A stretch of DNA of 7,745 nucleotides from Dehalococcoidia bacterium (GCA_012270665.1 JAAXHY010000060.1:11029-18773); one strand, 5' to 3'. Counted from the first letter of the stretch, positions 1 through 6,738 are shown. A program made the numbers and translations. The notes: generated by a model from the sequence alone, not told the origin.

Positions 1-68
1 TCCTCGCGGCCCTCTTCACGTCCCTTTTCGTATCGCTTTCTGGCGAACGTCTCCCATGTACTCAGCAT
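1..68 (-). CDS. Partial second copy of a charged coiled-coil tail (runs off the left edge)
   Basis: An open frame starts at an ATG (68-66) and stays open for 22 codons to the window edge. It reads M-L-S-T-W-E-T-F-A-R-K-R, followed by a K/R-G-E-E-rich stretch. The first 12 residues are identical to residues 86-97 of the membrane protein just upstream (62-493), and the following charged residues keep the same spacing (YEKGREEG against VERGIEIG). Its ATG overlaps the upstream stop codon in the string ATGCTGA, an arrangement that allows termination-reinitiation. No Shine-Dalgarno is visible before it. It could be a real short downstream gene lacking the membrane helices, or the original C-terminus of the upstream gene cut off by a frameshifting duplication. 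Only the start is in view, so the product is unknown. Confidence 0.45.
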   Translation of the reverse strand, partial: MLSTWETFARKRYEKGREEGRE

Positions 69-240
69 TGTGAGGTTCCGTTGGTATTCTTCATTTCCCT
101 TACCTGTCTCTGGAGATCCTCTATTTGCTTCGCCATAACTTCACGTTCCGCGCGCCATCGCTCTCGCTCTCGCTCTTCACCTATCTCTATTCCGCGCTCA
201 ACACGCTTTCGAGCGAACGTCTCCCATGTACTCAGCATTG
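43..240. repeat. Direct repeat pair, 28 bp identical, 170 bp apart
   Basis: The 28 bases at 43-70 recur exactly at 213-240, in the same orientation. After a two-base mismatch the match resumes for seven bases (34-40 and 204-210). An eight-base match (ctcttcac) at 12-19 and 173-180 lies beyond a 9-bp length difference. On the minus strand both copies encode M-L-S-T-W-E-T-F-A at the start of a charged helical tail. The repeat is therefore a tandem partial gene duplication and not a mobile-element end. Confidence 0.8.
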
Positions 241-493
241 CGTCCCTCCCCTTCAGGATGATGAAAGCCGCGATAGCCGCCGCCATGGCGACCGGCCCCA
301 TATCCAACAGGATGTCCATGATTATATCAAGATAATCGGCTTCGGTTTCACGCCGGTAGATTTCGTACCATACCAGAAATGCTTCTCCTAGAACGCACAG
401 GATAGAGAATGCGGTGAAGTATAGCTCGCGCCACCTGGCGGGGACGCTCAGCATCGAAGGTCTGGATGGTTCGTGGTCGCTGGGCTGTATCAA
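62..493 (-). CDS. Small two-helix membrane protein with charged coiled-coil tail, function unknown
   Basis: A 143-residue product that I do not recognise as a named family. It has a short polar N-terminus, a hydrophobic segment at about residues 25-46, a second at about 57-80 rich in Ala and Ile, and then a highly charged Arg/Glu tail (about 90-135) with the look of a coiled coil. This suggests an inner-membrane protein with a cytoplasmic helical tail. The longest frame starts at a TTG (493-491), 7 nt after the M24 peptidase stop. An ATG at 454-452 (residue 14) is an alternative that keeps both hydrophobic segments. Neither start has a clear Shine-Dalgarno. The frame ends in a short tail (NTNGTSQC) exactly where a second copy of the coiled-coil module begins in another frame, so the last residues may be a junction artefact. 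It sits where efp often follows aroQ and an M24 peptidase. Confidence 0.65.
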   Translation of the reverse strand: MIQPSDHEPSRPSMLSVPARWRELYFTAFSILCVLGEAFLVWYEIYRRETEADYLDIIMDILLDMGPVAMAAAIAAFIILKGRDAMLSTWETFARKRVERGIEIGEERERERWRAEREVMAKQIEDLQRQVREMKNTNGTSQC

Positions 494-499
494 GAAGGA

Positions 500-1573
500 C
501 TACTTGGGCGAACCGGTCAGGATTCTCGCCCTGCCATTCTCCATCACCACTATGTCCTCGATCCTCACGCCCCCCCAACCCGAGATGTATATGCCGGGTT
601 CGATGGTGAATACCATCCCGTCTTCGATAACGTCCTCAGACGTCGGCGCCACCATCGGACGCTCGTGGACCGAGAGCCCCACGCCGTGCCCCAGCCCATG
701 CCCGAACTCCTCGCCGTATCCCGCCTCCTCGATCACCGTCCGCGCTATCTCATCTACTTCCTGTCCGGTCATTCCCGGCCTGACCTCTCGGATCGCCGTC
801 TCCTGAGCCTGCAAGACTATGGAGTATATGGCTAGAAACTCATCATCGGGTCGGCCGGCGTAGAATGTGCGGGTGAGGTCGCTGTTGTAACCCTCATAGT
901 TCGCTCCCATGTCTATGACGACCGGATCGCCCTGCCTGACGACCGAATCATCCGCGCGGTGATGGGGCAGCGCGCCGTTCGGCCCCGCGCCGACTATGAT
1001 GTCGAACGCCGGACCCTCCGCGCCCAGCCTTCGCATCTCCATCTCCAGGTCCCACGCAATCTGCGCCTCCGTCATGCCGGGCTCTATCCCGGACGCCACG
1101 CGCGCCATTGCGAGGTCCGCTATCTCCACCGCTTTTTCGATGATTGCCAACTCCGAAGCGTCCTTCGCCGCCCGTACACCCGCGACAATGCCGGATGTCT
1201 CCTCGATCTGGACGTCGGATGCGTTCTCCGACTCCTCCAGCGCGACTATCAGCGCGCTGTGAGCGGCGACGGTCATATGATCGGCTTCGATTGCAAGAGC
1301 GCCCACACCCAGTTCGGACAGCGTATCGGGAAGCCAGGGCGTTCCACCTCTTGTCCGGTGCACCCTGTAAGAGGGCGATTCGGCCTCGGCTTGTTCGATG
1401 TAGCGAAAATCGGTCGCCAGCGCCGCGTCGGACTCGGTAATCAGCAGGTAGCCGTTTGATCCCGTGAACCCCGAGAGATAGCGTCTGTTCTCAGGCGCGG
1501 ACACCAGGAATCCGTCAACCTCGAGGTCAACCATCTCCGAGCGTAGCCTGGCGACCCTGTCCGGTATACTCAT
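500..1573 (-). CDS. M24-family Xaa-Pro aminopeptidase (PepP/PepQ/YqhT-like)
   Basis: A 357-residue cytoplasmic metallopeptidase of the creatinase/aminopeptidase P type, expected to remove residues next to proline in peptides. Residues 1 to about 130 form the creatinase-like N-terminal domain (YLSGFTGSNGYLLI near 32-45). The rest is the pita-bread catalytic domain. All five expected metal ligands are visible: D221 and D232 (VVIDMGANYEGYNSDL), H296 in HGLGHGVG, E325 in FTIEPGIYI and E339 in VRIED. Probable proton-shuttle or substrate histidines are H203/H204, H292 and H303. The start is the ATG at 1573-1571, which overlaps the aroQ stop as ATGA, so translation is probably coupled. The frame extends 21 codons further upstream, but that part lies inside aroQ and lacks family character. 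In Bacillus the same pair (yqhS-yqhT) precedes efp. Dipeptidase (PepQ) against aminopeptidase (PepP) specificity cannot be decided by eye. Confidence 0.93.
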   Translation of the reverse strand: MSIPDRVARLRSEMVDLEVDGFLVSAPENRRYLSGFTGSNGYLLITESDAALATDFRYIEQAEAESPSYRVHRTRGGTPWLPDTLSELGVGALAIEADHMTVAAHSALIVALEESENASDVQIEETSGIVAGVRAAKDASELAIIEKAVEIADLAMARVASGIEPGMTEAQIAWDLEMEMRRLGAEGPAFDIIVGAGPNGALPHHRADDSVVRQGDPVVIDMGANYEGYNSDLTRTFYAGRPDDEFLAIYSIVLQAQETAIREVRPGMTGQEVDEIARTVIEEAGYGEEFGHGLGHGVGLSVHERPMVAPTSEDVIEDGMVFTIEPGIYISGWGGVRIEDIVVMENGRARILTGSPK

Positions 1574-2016
1574 TCGCCACCCCGCTCTCTGATGTGCGCC
1601 ACCAGAAAGTCCAGTGCGTACAGGTAGCCGCGCCACCCGAAGCCCGCTATCTGGCCGACCGCCATGTCTGCCACGACGGAGTGCCTGCGATACTCCTCTC
1701 GGGCGTGTATGTTGGATATGTGAACCTCGATTATCGGCAGGCCGGCGTCCGTGAGAGCGTCGCGCATAGACAGTCCGTAGTGAGTGAGCGCGCCCGCGTT
1801 GATGATGACTCCGTCCGATTCGTCGGTTGACTTCTGGATGAAGTCAACTATGTCGCCCTCGTGATTCGACTGGAAGAAGGCGATGCCGACACTCAGGTCG
1901 TCCGCTTTGGCGGCAACGTCCCCCTCTATGTCGGCAAGAGTCCTGCTTCCGTAATGCCCGGGATCACGCCTGCCGAGATTGTTGAGATTCGGACCATTGA
2001 TTATCAGTATTTTCAC
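1570..2016 (-). CDS. aroQ: 3-dehydroquinate dehydratase, type II
   Basis: Catalyses dehydration of 3-dehydroquinate to 3-dehydroshikimate, step 3 of the shikimate pathway, normally as a cytoplasmic dodecamer. The chosen start is the GTG at 2016-2014. It gives a 148-residue protein beginning KILIINGPNLN, the usual N-terminus of the family, and has AAGGGG six bases upstream. An ATG at 2040-2038 would add eight unrelated residues and deepen the overlap with the recombinase gene to 77 nt. Numbered from that ATG, the active-site features are R25 and Y30 in GRRDPGHYG, N81 and H87 in INAGALTH, and H107 in IEVHISNIHAREEYRRHS. The C-terminal IAGFGWRGYLYAL corresponds to the IAGFG block. Departures from the common consensus are NNLG for NLLG, INAGAL for INPGAY and WRGY for VDSY, none of which removes a catalytic residue. 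The stop overlaps the next gene by four bases. Confidence 0.95.
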   Translation of the reverse strand: MKILIINGPNLNNLGRRDPGHYGSRTLADIEGDVAAKADDLSVGIAFFQSNHEGDIVDFIQKSTDESDGVIINAGALTHYGLSMRDALTDAGLPIIEVHISNIHAREEYRRHSVVADMAVGQIAGFGWRGYLYALDFLVAHIRERGGE

Positions 2017-2965
2017 CGGCTGCCCCTTCGTCTGACTCATTCACCGCTGGCGCAGAGCCGCTCCCCGCCCTAGGGTGAGCTGACATATATGCATGTCTCG
2101 CCTCTTTTCCGGTTATGTGAGTGTAGATTTGCGTGGTGGCCGGGCTGGAGTGTCCCAGCAGTTCCTGCACCACGCGCAGGTCCGCGCCGCCTTCCAACAT
2201 ATGCGTGGCAAACGAGTGTCGCAGCGTATGAGTGTGAACCTGGTTGCCCAGACCCGCCCGCGTCGCGTATTCGCGCACTATCTTCTGGATACTGCGCTCG
2301 CTGAGCCTGTTTCCGTACCGATTGACGAACAGCGCATCTTCCGGTCCCACAGCGCCGACCGCCGACCTGACCTCTGTAAGATAGACCTTGATCGCGTCCC
2401 TCGCGGATTGCCCGATGAGCGCTACGCGGTCTTTCGCTCCCTTGCCCGTTACTCTCAGTTCCCGAGTGTCCAGATTGACGCTGTCCAGATTCAGGCTGAA
2501 GACCTCGTTCACCCTCAGTCCGGCGGCGTATATGAGTTCCAGCAGCGCCTTGTCCCTGATGCGTTTGTCCGACGTCGAATCGGGCGAGGTCACCAATTTC
2601 TCCGCCTCGTTCTGCGACAGAAATCTGGGCAGACGCGAATCGAGCTTGAACACGCCGCGCGCTGGAAGCGGGTCATGCTCCACGACGCCCATCCTGTTCA
2701 GCCACTTGAAGAGCGTTCTCAGCGCGCTCAATTTACGTGAAACGCTGGTACGTACGTACCCAATCTGCTGGAGCCATGCGAGGTATGCTCGCACCCGGCG
2801 ACGGTCGAGGTCCGCGAACGATTCTATCTCACGCTCGGACATGAACTCGCGCAGCGGCTCGATGTCGGAGAGGTAGTTGCGGACCGTCAGCGGCGCGAGA
2901 CCGCGTTCCGCCACGAGATGGTCGCGGAATCGGCTCGTCAGATCCCGCCAGTCCGCGGCGTACAT
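1964..2965 (-). CDS. xerC: Site-specific tyrosine recombinase, XerC/XerD type
   Basis: A 333-residue tyrosine recombinase, probably resolving chromosome dimers at dif with a partner or as a single Xer. The N-terminal SAM-like core-binding domain covers about residues 5-95 (FRDHLVAERGLAPLTVRNYLSD). The catalytic domain follows and carries the full active set: R151 (AAGLRVNE), K175 (GKGAKDR), H246 and R249 (HTLRHSFATHML), H272 (LLGHSS) and nucleophile Y281 (QIYTHI). The family normally ends near AHPRA (296-300). Here about 33 further Ser/Glu/Gln-rich residues follow and run into aroQ in another frame. The start is the ATG at 2965-2963, one base after the topA stop. A GTG at 3019 lies in frame inside topA and is unlikely. 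No strong Shine-Dalgarno is seen, so coupling to topA is probable. The context dprA-topA-xer favours XerC/XerA-type housekeeping over a phage or integron integrase. C against D cannot be told by eye. Confidence 0.92.
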   Translation of the reverse strand: MYAADWRDLTSRFRDHLVAERGLAPLTVRNYLSDIEPLREFMSEREIESFADLDRRRVRAYLAWLQQIGYVRTSVSRKLSALRTLFKWLNRMGVVEHDPLPARGVFKLDSRLPRFLSQNEAEKLVTSPDSTSDKRIRDKALLELIYAAGLRVNEVFSLNLDSVNLDTRELRVTGKGAKDRVALIGQSARDAIKVYLTEVRSAVGAVGPEDALFVNRYGNRLSERSIQKIVREYATRAGLGNQVHTHTLRHSFATHMLEGGADLRVVQELLGHSSPATTQIYTHITGKEARHAYMSAHPRAGSGSAPAVNESDEGAAGENTDNQWSESQQSRQA

Positions 2966-2966
2966 C

Positions 2967-5276
2967 TCAGGAGGCCTTTTCCAGTTCCCGCGACTCCGGC
3001 GCGGGACCTCTGAAACCACATTCGCTGTCCAGGCAACGCGCGTTCTTACGACCTCTACCTTGCGTTACCAGCAGCTTTCCACAGTCGGGACACGGCTGCG
3101 CCAGCGGATTCGCGGCGAACTTGCACTCCGGGTAGTTGACGCATCCGTAGAAGATTCTGCCGTTCCTCCCCCTCTGCTTGCGCTCAGCCAGGTCGCCACC
3201 GCACTCCGGGCAGTCCACCCCGACCAGGAACGGCTTCGTATTCTTGCATTCCGGGTAGCCCGTGCAGGCGAGGAACCGTCCACTGCGGCCCGTCTTTACG
3301 GCCATGGGCCGCTCGCACTTCTCGCAGAACTCGTCAACTTCCTCGCTGACGCGCTCCCTCAGCGCCCGTTCCTCTTCGCTCAGCAGCGGCCTGGAGTTCT
3401 TGCATTCCGGAAATCCGCTGCACGAGAGGAATCGACCGTAGCGTCCCGACTTTATGACCATCGGGCTCTCGCACTTCTCGCACACCTCGTCCGTCTGCTC
3501 ATCGAGGAGTTCCCTGGGTACACGCTCCGCCTCCTTCATCGCCTTCTCTATCAAGAGGTCGAACGGGCGGTAGAAGTCCTTGAGCATCGGTTCCCACTCG
3601 CGCTCGCCCTCGGCCACGTCGTCGAGCTGCTCCTCCATCGTAGCGGTGAAGCCGACATCCATGATGTCCGGGAAATTCGCGGTCAGCAGATCGGTGACCA
3701 CGACGCCAAGCCTCGTTGGGACGAATCTGTTGTTCTCCTTCTGCACGTAGTCCCTGTCCATTATCGTGGCTAGGGTGGGCGCGTACGTGCTCGGACGCCC
3801 GATGCCCTGCTCCTCCAGGGCGCGAATTAGCGTCGCCTCTGTAAATCTCGGAGGCGGCTGCGTGAAGTGCTGTTCGGGCGAAAGACCAAGGCAGTCCAGC
3901 GCGTCGCCCTGTACCAGTTCAGGCAGGGGCGGAGTCTCCTCGTTCTCGGACGCCGCGTCGTCCGCGCCCTCCATGTACAGTACGCGGTAGCCTGCGAACT
4001 TGAGTACCGACCCCTGCGCTCGGAACACATACTCGGTGTCCGTCTTGCCGCTCCTCGCCAGAATGTCCACCCTGGTCGAGTCGAACAGCGCGTCGTTCAT
4101 CTGGCTCGCCAGCATCCGCTTCCAGATAAGGTCATACAGCCTGAACTGCTCGTTGCTCAGGTACTGGCGTATGGCCTGCGGAGCGCGCATGATGGAGGTG
4201 GGCCGTATCGCCTCGTGCGCTTCCTGCGCGCCCTTCACCCTTCGCTTATAGACCCTGGGCGACTTGGGAGCGTACTCAGCGCCGAACTCCTTCCTGATGT
4301 AGTCGCCCGCTTCCTTCAGCGCCGCGGACGCCACGTTGGTGGAGTCGGTGCGCATATAGGTAATCAGGCCGACGGATCCCTCGTCGCCGATGTTCAGGCC
4401 CTCGTAGAGCTGCTGCGCTACGGTCATCGTGCGTCGCGCGGTGAACCTGAGCTTACGCGACGCCTCCTGCTGTAGCGTGGATGTGATGAACGGAGGCGAG
4501 GGACGGCTCCGGGTCTCGCGCTTGCGAACCGCGTCCACCGCGTACTCCGCGCCGTCCAGGTCGGAGGTGAGCCTTGCGGCCTCCTCGCCGTCCGGTATCT
4601 CTATCTTCTTGCGCCTGCCCTTGAGCGAGTGAAGCGCCGCCTTGAACTCGATTCGCTTCTCATCTTTCTGGAGACGCTTGGCGAGTCTGGCCCCAATCGT
4701 CCAGTATTCCACCGGCGTGAACGCCCCAATCTCGCGTTCGCGGTCCACCACCAGTCGAAGCGCGACCGACTGCACCCGTCCCGCCGACAGCCCTCGCTTC
4801 ACCTTGCCCCACAGCACCGGACTGAGCCGGTATCCCACCAGCCTGTCCAGCAGACGGCGCGCCTGCTGCGCGTCTATCAGGTTGTAGTCAAGCTCTCTCG
4901 GATGGTCGAACGCTTCGTGTATCGCCTCTCGCGTAATCTCGTGGAAGACGACCCTTTTCGTCTTGTCTAGCGGTATCTTGGCCGCCTCCACAAGGTGCCA
5001 GGAGATCGCCTCGCCTTCCCTGTCCGGGTCGGTCGCAAGATAGACCGTCCCGGCGCTCTTCGCGCGCTTGGTCAGATCGGTGACCACCTTGCGCTTGTCG
5101 TTCATCACCCTGTAGGTGGGTGTGAAACTGTCGTCCTCGATCTCTATGCCCATCTTGGTCTTGGGCAGGTCGCGGACGTGTCCCATGGACGCCTTCGCGA
5201 CGTACTTGTTTCCCAAGAACCGCTGGACCGTCCTTGCCTTGGCGGGAGATTCTACTATTACGAGGTCCTTAGCCAT
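2967..5276 (-). CDS. topA: DNA topoisomerase I (type IA) with four C-terminal zinc ribbons
   Basis: A 769-residue type IA topoisomerase that relaxes negative supercoils by single-strand passage. The Toprim domain is at the N-terminus, with E9 (IVESPAKA) and the D83-x-D85-x-E87 acidic cluster (ATDPDREGEA). Catalytic Y307 lies in GLITYMRTDST, and EQGIGRPSTYAPT (489-501) is the other signature block. Four zinc-ribbon modules follow, each with four cysteines: C599/602/619/625, C651/654/671/677, C689/692/712/718 and C729/732/748/753. The first two are close copies. The start is the ATG at 5276-5274, which begins MAKDLVIVESPAK and has AAGGTG four bases upstream. A GTG at 5282 would add two residues. 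The gene overlaps the end of dprA by 8 nt and is followed by the recombinase after one base. Length and architecture are normal for bacterial TopA. Confidence 0.98.
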   Translation of the reverse strand: MAKDLVIVESPAKARTVQRFLGNKYVAKASMGHVRDLPKTKMGIEIEDDSFTPTYRVMNDKRKVVTDLTKRAKSAGTVYLATDPDREGEAISWHLVEAAKIPLDKTKRVVFHEITREAIHEAFDHPRELDYNLIDAQQARRLLDRLVGYRLSPVLWGKVKRGLSAGRVQSVALRLVVDREREIGAFTPVEYWTIGARLAKRLQKDEKRIEFKAALHSLKGRRKKIEIPDGEEAARLTSDLDGAEYAVDAVRKRETRSRPSPPFITSTLQQEASRKLRFTARRTMTVAQQLYEGLNIGDEGSVGLITYMRTDSTNVASAALKEAGDYIRKEFGAEYAPKSPRVYKRRVKGAQEAHEAIRPTSIMRAPQAIRQYLSNEQFRLYDLIWKRMLASQMNDALFDSTRVDILARSGKTDTEYVFRAQGSVLKFAGYRVLYMEGADDAASENEETPPLPELVQGDALDCLGLSPEQHFTQPPPRFTEATLIRALEEQGIGRPSTYAPTLATIMDRDYVQKENNRFVPTRLGVVVTDLLTANFPDIMDVGFTATMEEQLDDVAEGEREWEPMLKDFYRPFDLLIEKAMKEAERVPRELLDEQTDEVCEKCESPMVIKSGRYGRFLSCSGFPECKNSRPLLSEEERALRERVSEEVDEFCEKCERPMAVKTGRSGRFLACTGYPECKNTKPFLVGVDCPECGGDLAERKQRGRNGRIFYGCVNYPECKFAANPLAQPCPDCGKLLVTQGRGRKNARCLDSECGFRGPAPESRELEKAS

Positions 5277-6402
5277 GTTCACCTTGCGCAGTCTGATACT
5301 CTTCCGAACTTTCCCTGAGCCTGACGTAGTTCATGCCGCCCACCTGCCTGATCAGACCGCGCAGTTCCATCATAGTGAGAGCCCCGCTGACTGTCGAGGA
5401 TGCGAGCGACGAGTTTCTTATTATTTCGTCTATGTGTATCGGGTCGAAAGTAACGTACTTCAGCACCGCCGCCTGCGCCTCGTCTTCAGGGAAGAAGGCG
5501 GCCAGTTCTATCTGGTACTCGATGGTTGACAGGTTCAATTCTTCGATGATGTCGTCGGCGCAGGTCACCAGCTTGGCCGCAGAGTCGCGTATCAGCCGAT
5601 TGCCGCCTCCGGAGTTGGGAGAGAGTATGCTGCCGGGTATGCAGAAGACCTCCCTGTCCTGCTCGAGCGCGTGCCTCGCGGTCAGCAGCGCGCCGCTGCC
5701 TTCGGGAGCTTCGGCCACGAGCGTTCCGAGGCTCATGCCGCTGATGATGCGATTGCGCCTTGGAAAATTCTGCGCGTCCGGCCTTGTCCCCAGCGGAAAT
5801 TCTGATACCACTGCGCCGCTGTCCGCTATCCACTTTGCGAGTTCGGCGTGCTCGCGCGGGTACATCACGTCCAGGCCGCTTCCCATCACTGCGATGGTTC
5901 GGGCGCCCGCTTCCAGCGCGGCCCGATGCGCCACGCCGTCCACTCCCTTGGCGAGTCCACTCACGATGGTGAGTCCGTTCCTGGATAGGTCCGAGGTGAC
6001 CTGCCGCGCCACCTCCCGCCCGTAGGCCGTAGGTCGTCGAGTTCCTACTACCGCCACCGACCGCTCGTCTTCAGGAAGTATCTCCCCCTTCACGTAAAGC
6101 ACGGGCGGCTTGTCGTAGATCTCCTTGAGCCTGGGTGGATAGCCCTGGTCATGCCATGTCAGCGCGGTAACGCCCGCCTGCTGGACGCGCTCCATCTCCG
6201 CGTCGGGGTCAATCCTGCTCCAGGAACGCGCCGCGTTCGCGGCGGTCCTGCGGTCAAGTCCGGCCTGTTGGAGTTGCGCCGAACTCGCGCCCCACGCCTC
6301 GGAGAGCGAGCCGAAGTGGGCCTCGAGCATGGCCACTCTGGCGCGGCCAACCCGGCGGACTCGATTGAATGCTATCCAGTACTTTAGTTCAGATATATCC
6401 AT
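5269..6402 (-). CDS. dprA: DNA-processing protein DprA (Smf)
   Basis: A 377-residue DprA/Smf protein. In the family it binds incoming single-stranded DNA, displaces SSB and loads RecA during natural transformation. It is also kept in many bacteria not known to be competent. Residues 1 to about 65 form the helical SAM/HhH-like N-terminus. The Rossmann core runs from about 110 to 290 and shows VVGTRRPTAYG (118-128), SGLAKGVDGVAH (148-159), VMGSGLDVMYP (172-182) and FPRRNRIISG (213-222). The C-terminal 70 residues look like the DprA winged helix (IDEIIRNSSLASSTVSGAL). The start is the ATG at 6402-6400. The open frame continues 27 codons upstream, but only through the 3' half of a tRNA-Ser gene, giving a typical spurious peptide (GFESHPLR). 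There is no clear Shine-Dalgarno before this ATG. The 3' end overlaps topA by 8 nt. Confidence 0.96.
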   Translation of the reverse strand: MDISELKYWIAFNRVRRVGRARVAMLEAHFGSLSEAWGASSAQLQQAGLDRRTAANAARSWSRIDPDAEMERVQQAGVTALTWHDQGYPPRLKEIYDKPPVLYVKGEILPEDERSVAVVGTRRPTAYGREVARQVTSDLSRNGLTIVSGLAKGVDGVAHRAALEAGARTIAVMGSGLDVMYPREHAELAKWIADSGAVVSEFPLGTRPDAQNFPRRNRIISGMSLGTLVAEAPEGSGALLTARHALEQDREVFCIPGSILSPNSGGGNRLIRDSAAKLVTCADDIIEELNLSTIEYQIELAAFFPEDEAQAAVLKYVTFDPIHIDEIIRNSSLASSTVSGALTMMELRGLIRQVGGMNYVRLRESSEEYQTAQGEHG

Positions 6403-6433
6403 GCGCGAACGAGAAGGAAAAATGACGAAACTA

Positions 6434-6526
<93 letters not shown>

Positions 6527-6563
6527 GCGAGGCCCAGGCAGGAAGCGAGAAGCCGCGTCTGCC

Positions 6564-6593
6564 ACTATACACTGCGCGACAGTATAATGTGCA
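6564..6593 (-). promoter_or_regulatory. Possible promoter for tRNA-Ser(GGA)
   Basis: In the 100-nt gap between the tRNA genes the minus strand carries TATAGT (6569-6564) with TGCACA 18 bp upstream (6593-6588), a 4-of-6 match to TTGACA. A second -10-like hexamer, TATACT, lies at 6586-6581. The segment is also an imperfect inverted repeat with ACTG/CAGT at its centre. Transcription from TATAGT would start near 6557, about 30 nt before the tRNA. Weak, because both -35 matches are poor and read-through from the upstream tRNA would also serve. Confidence 0.3.
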
Positions 6594-6626
6594 GGGGACG
6601 AGAATTCGAGACCCGCTTTCTCACGC

Positions 6627-6716
6627 TGGCGGAGAGGGTGGGATTCGAACCCACGATGGAGTTGCCCCCATACTGGTTTTCGAGACCAGCGCCTTAAACC
6701 GCTCGGCCACCTCTCC
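6627..6716 (-). tRNA. tRNA-Ser (anticodon CGA), CCA encoded
   Basis: A second class II serine tRNA in the same orientation. The acceptor arm pairs GGAGAGG (6716-6710) with CCTCTCC (6637-6631), with discriminator G and encoded CCA at 6629-6627. The anticodon stem CTGGT/ACCAG encloses the loop CTCGAAA, giving anticodon CGA (6682-6680), which reads UCG. The variable arm (TGGGGGCAACTCCA) is shorter than in the GGA tRNA. The final 29 nt, spanning the T-arm, acceptor 3' strand and CCA, are identical to those of the neighbouring tRNA-Ser (6434-6462 and 6627-6655), which fits shared synthetase recognition and a tandem origin. The length is 90 nt including CCA. Confidence 0.97.
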
Positions 6717-6729
6717 GTGACCATCGCCG

Positions 6730-6738
6730 ATTATAGCA
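6730..6738 (-). promoter_or_regulatory. Extended -10 promoter for tRNA-Ser(CGA)
   Basis: On the minus strand the string TGCTATAAT occupies 6738-6730: a perfect TATAAT hexamer preceded by TGn, the extended -10 form. Initiation would fall near 6723, leaving a leader of about seven bases before the tRNA 5' end at 6716, a normal distance for a stable-RNA gene. The region at -35 (TTCGCC or CGCCGC) is a poor match, as often tolerated with an extended -10. The site lies between the methyltransferase stop and the tRNA. Confidence 0.6.

Noticed and set aside
62..100. Programmed ribosomal frameshift joining the membrane gene to the downstream tail copy
   Set aside because: No slippery heptamer or A/T run is present near the junction. 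Overlapping stop-start (ATGCTGA) reinitiation or simple duplication explains it better.
2966..3019. GTG start at 3019 for the Xer recombinase
   Set aside because: It would overlap topA by 53 nt with residues unlike the family, whereas the ATG at 2965 sits one base after the topA stop and starts right before the core-binding domain.
2877..3773. Long plus-strand open frame (298 codons) opposite topA
   Set aside because: It lies entirely antisense to the zinc-ribbon coding region of topA, has low-complexity Arg/Leu-rich content expected from a GC-rich complement, and shows no motif or start signal. Other plus-strand frames over topA, xer, M24 and dprA fail for the same reason.
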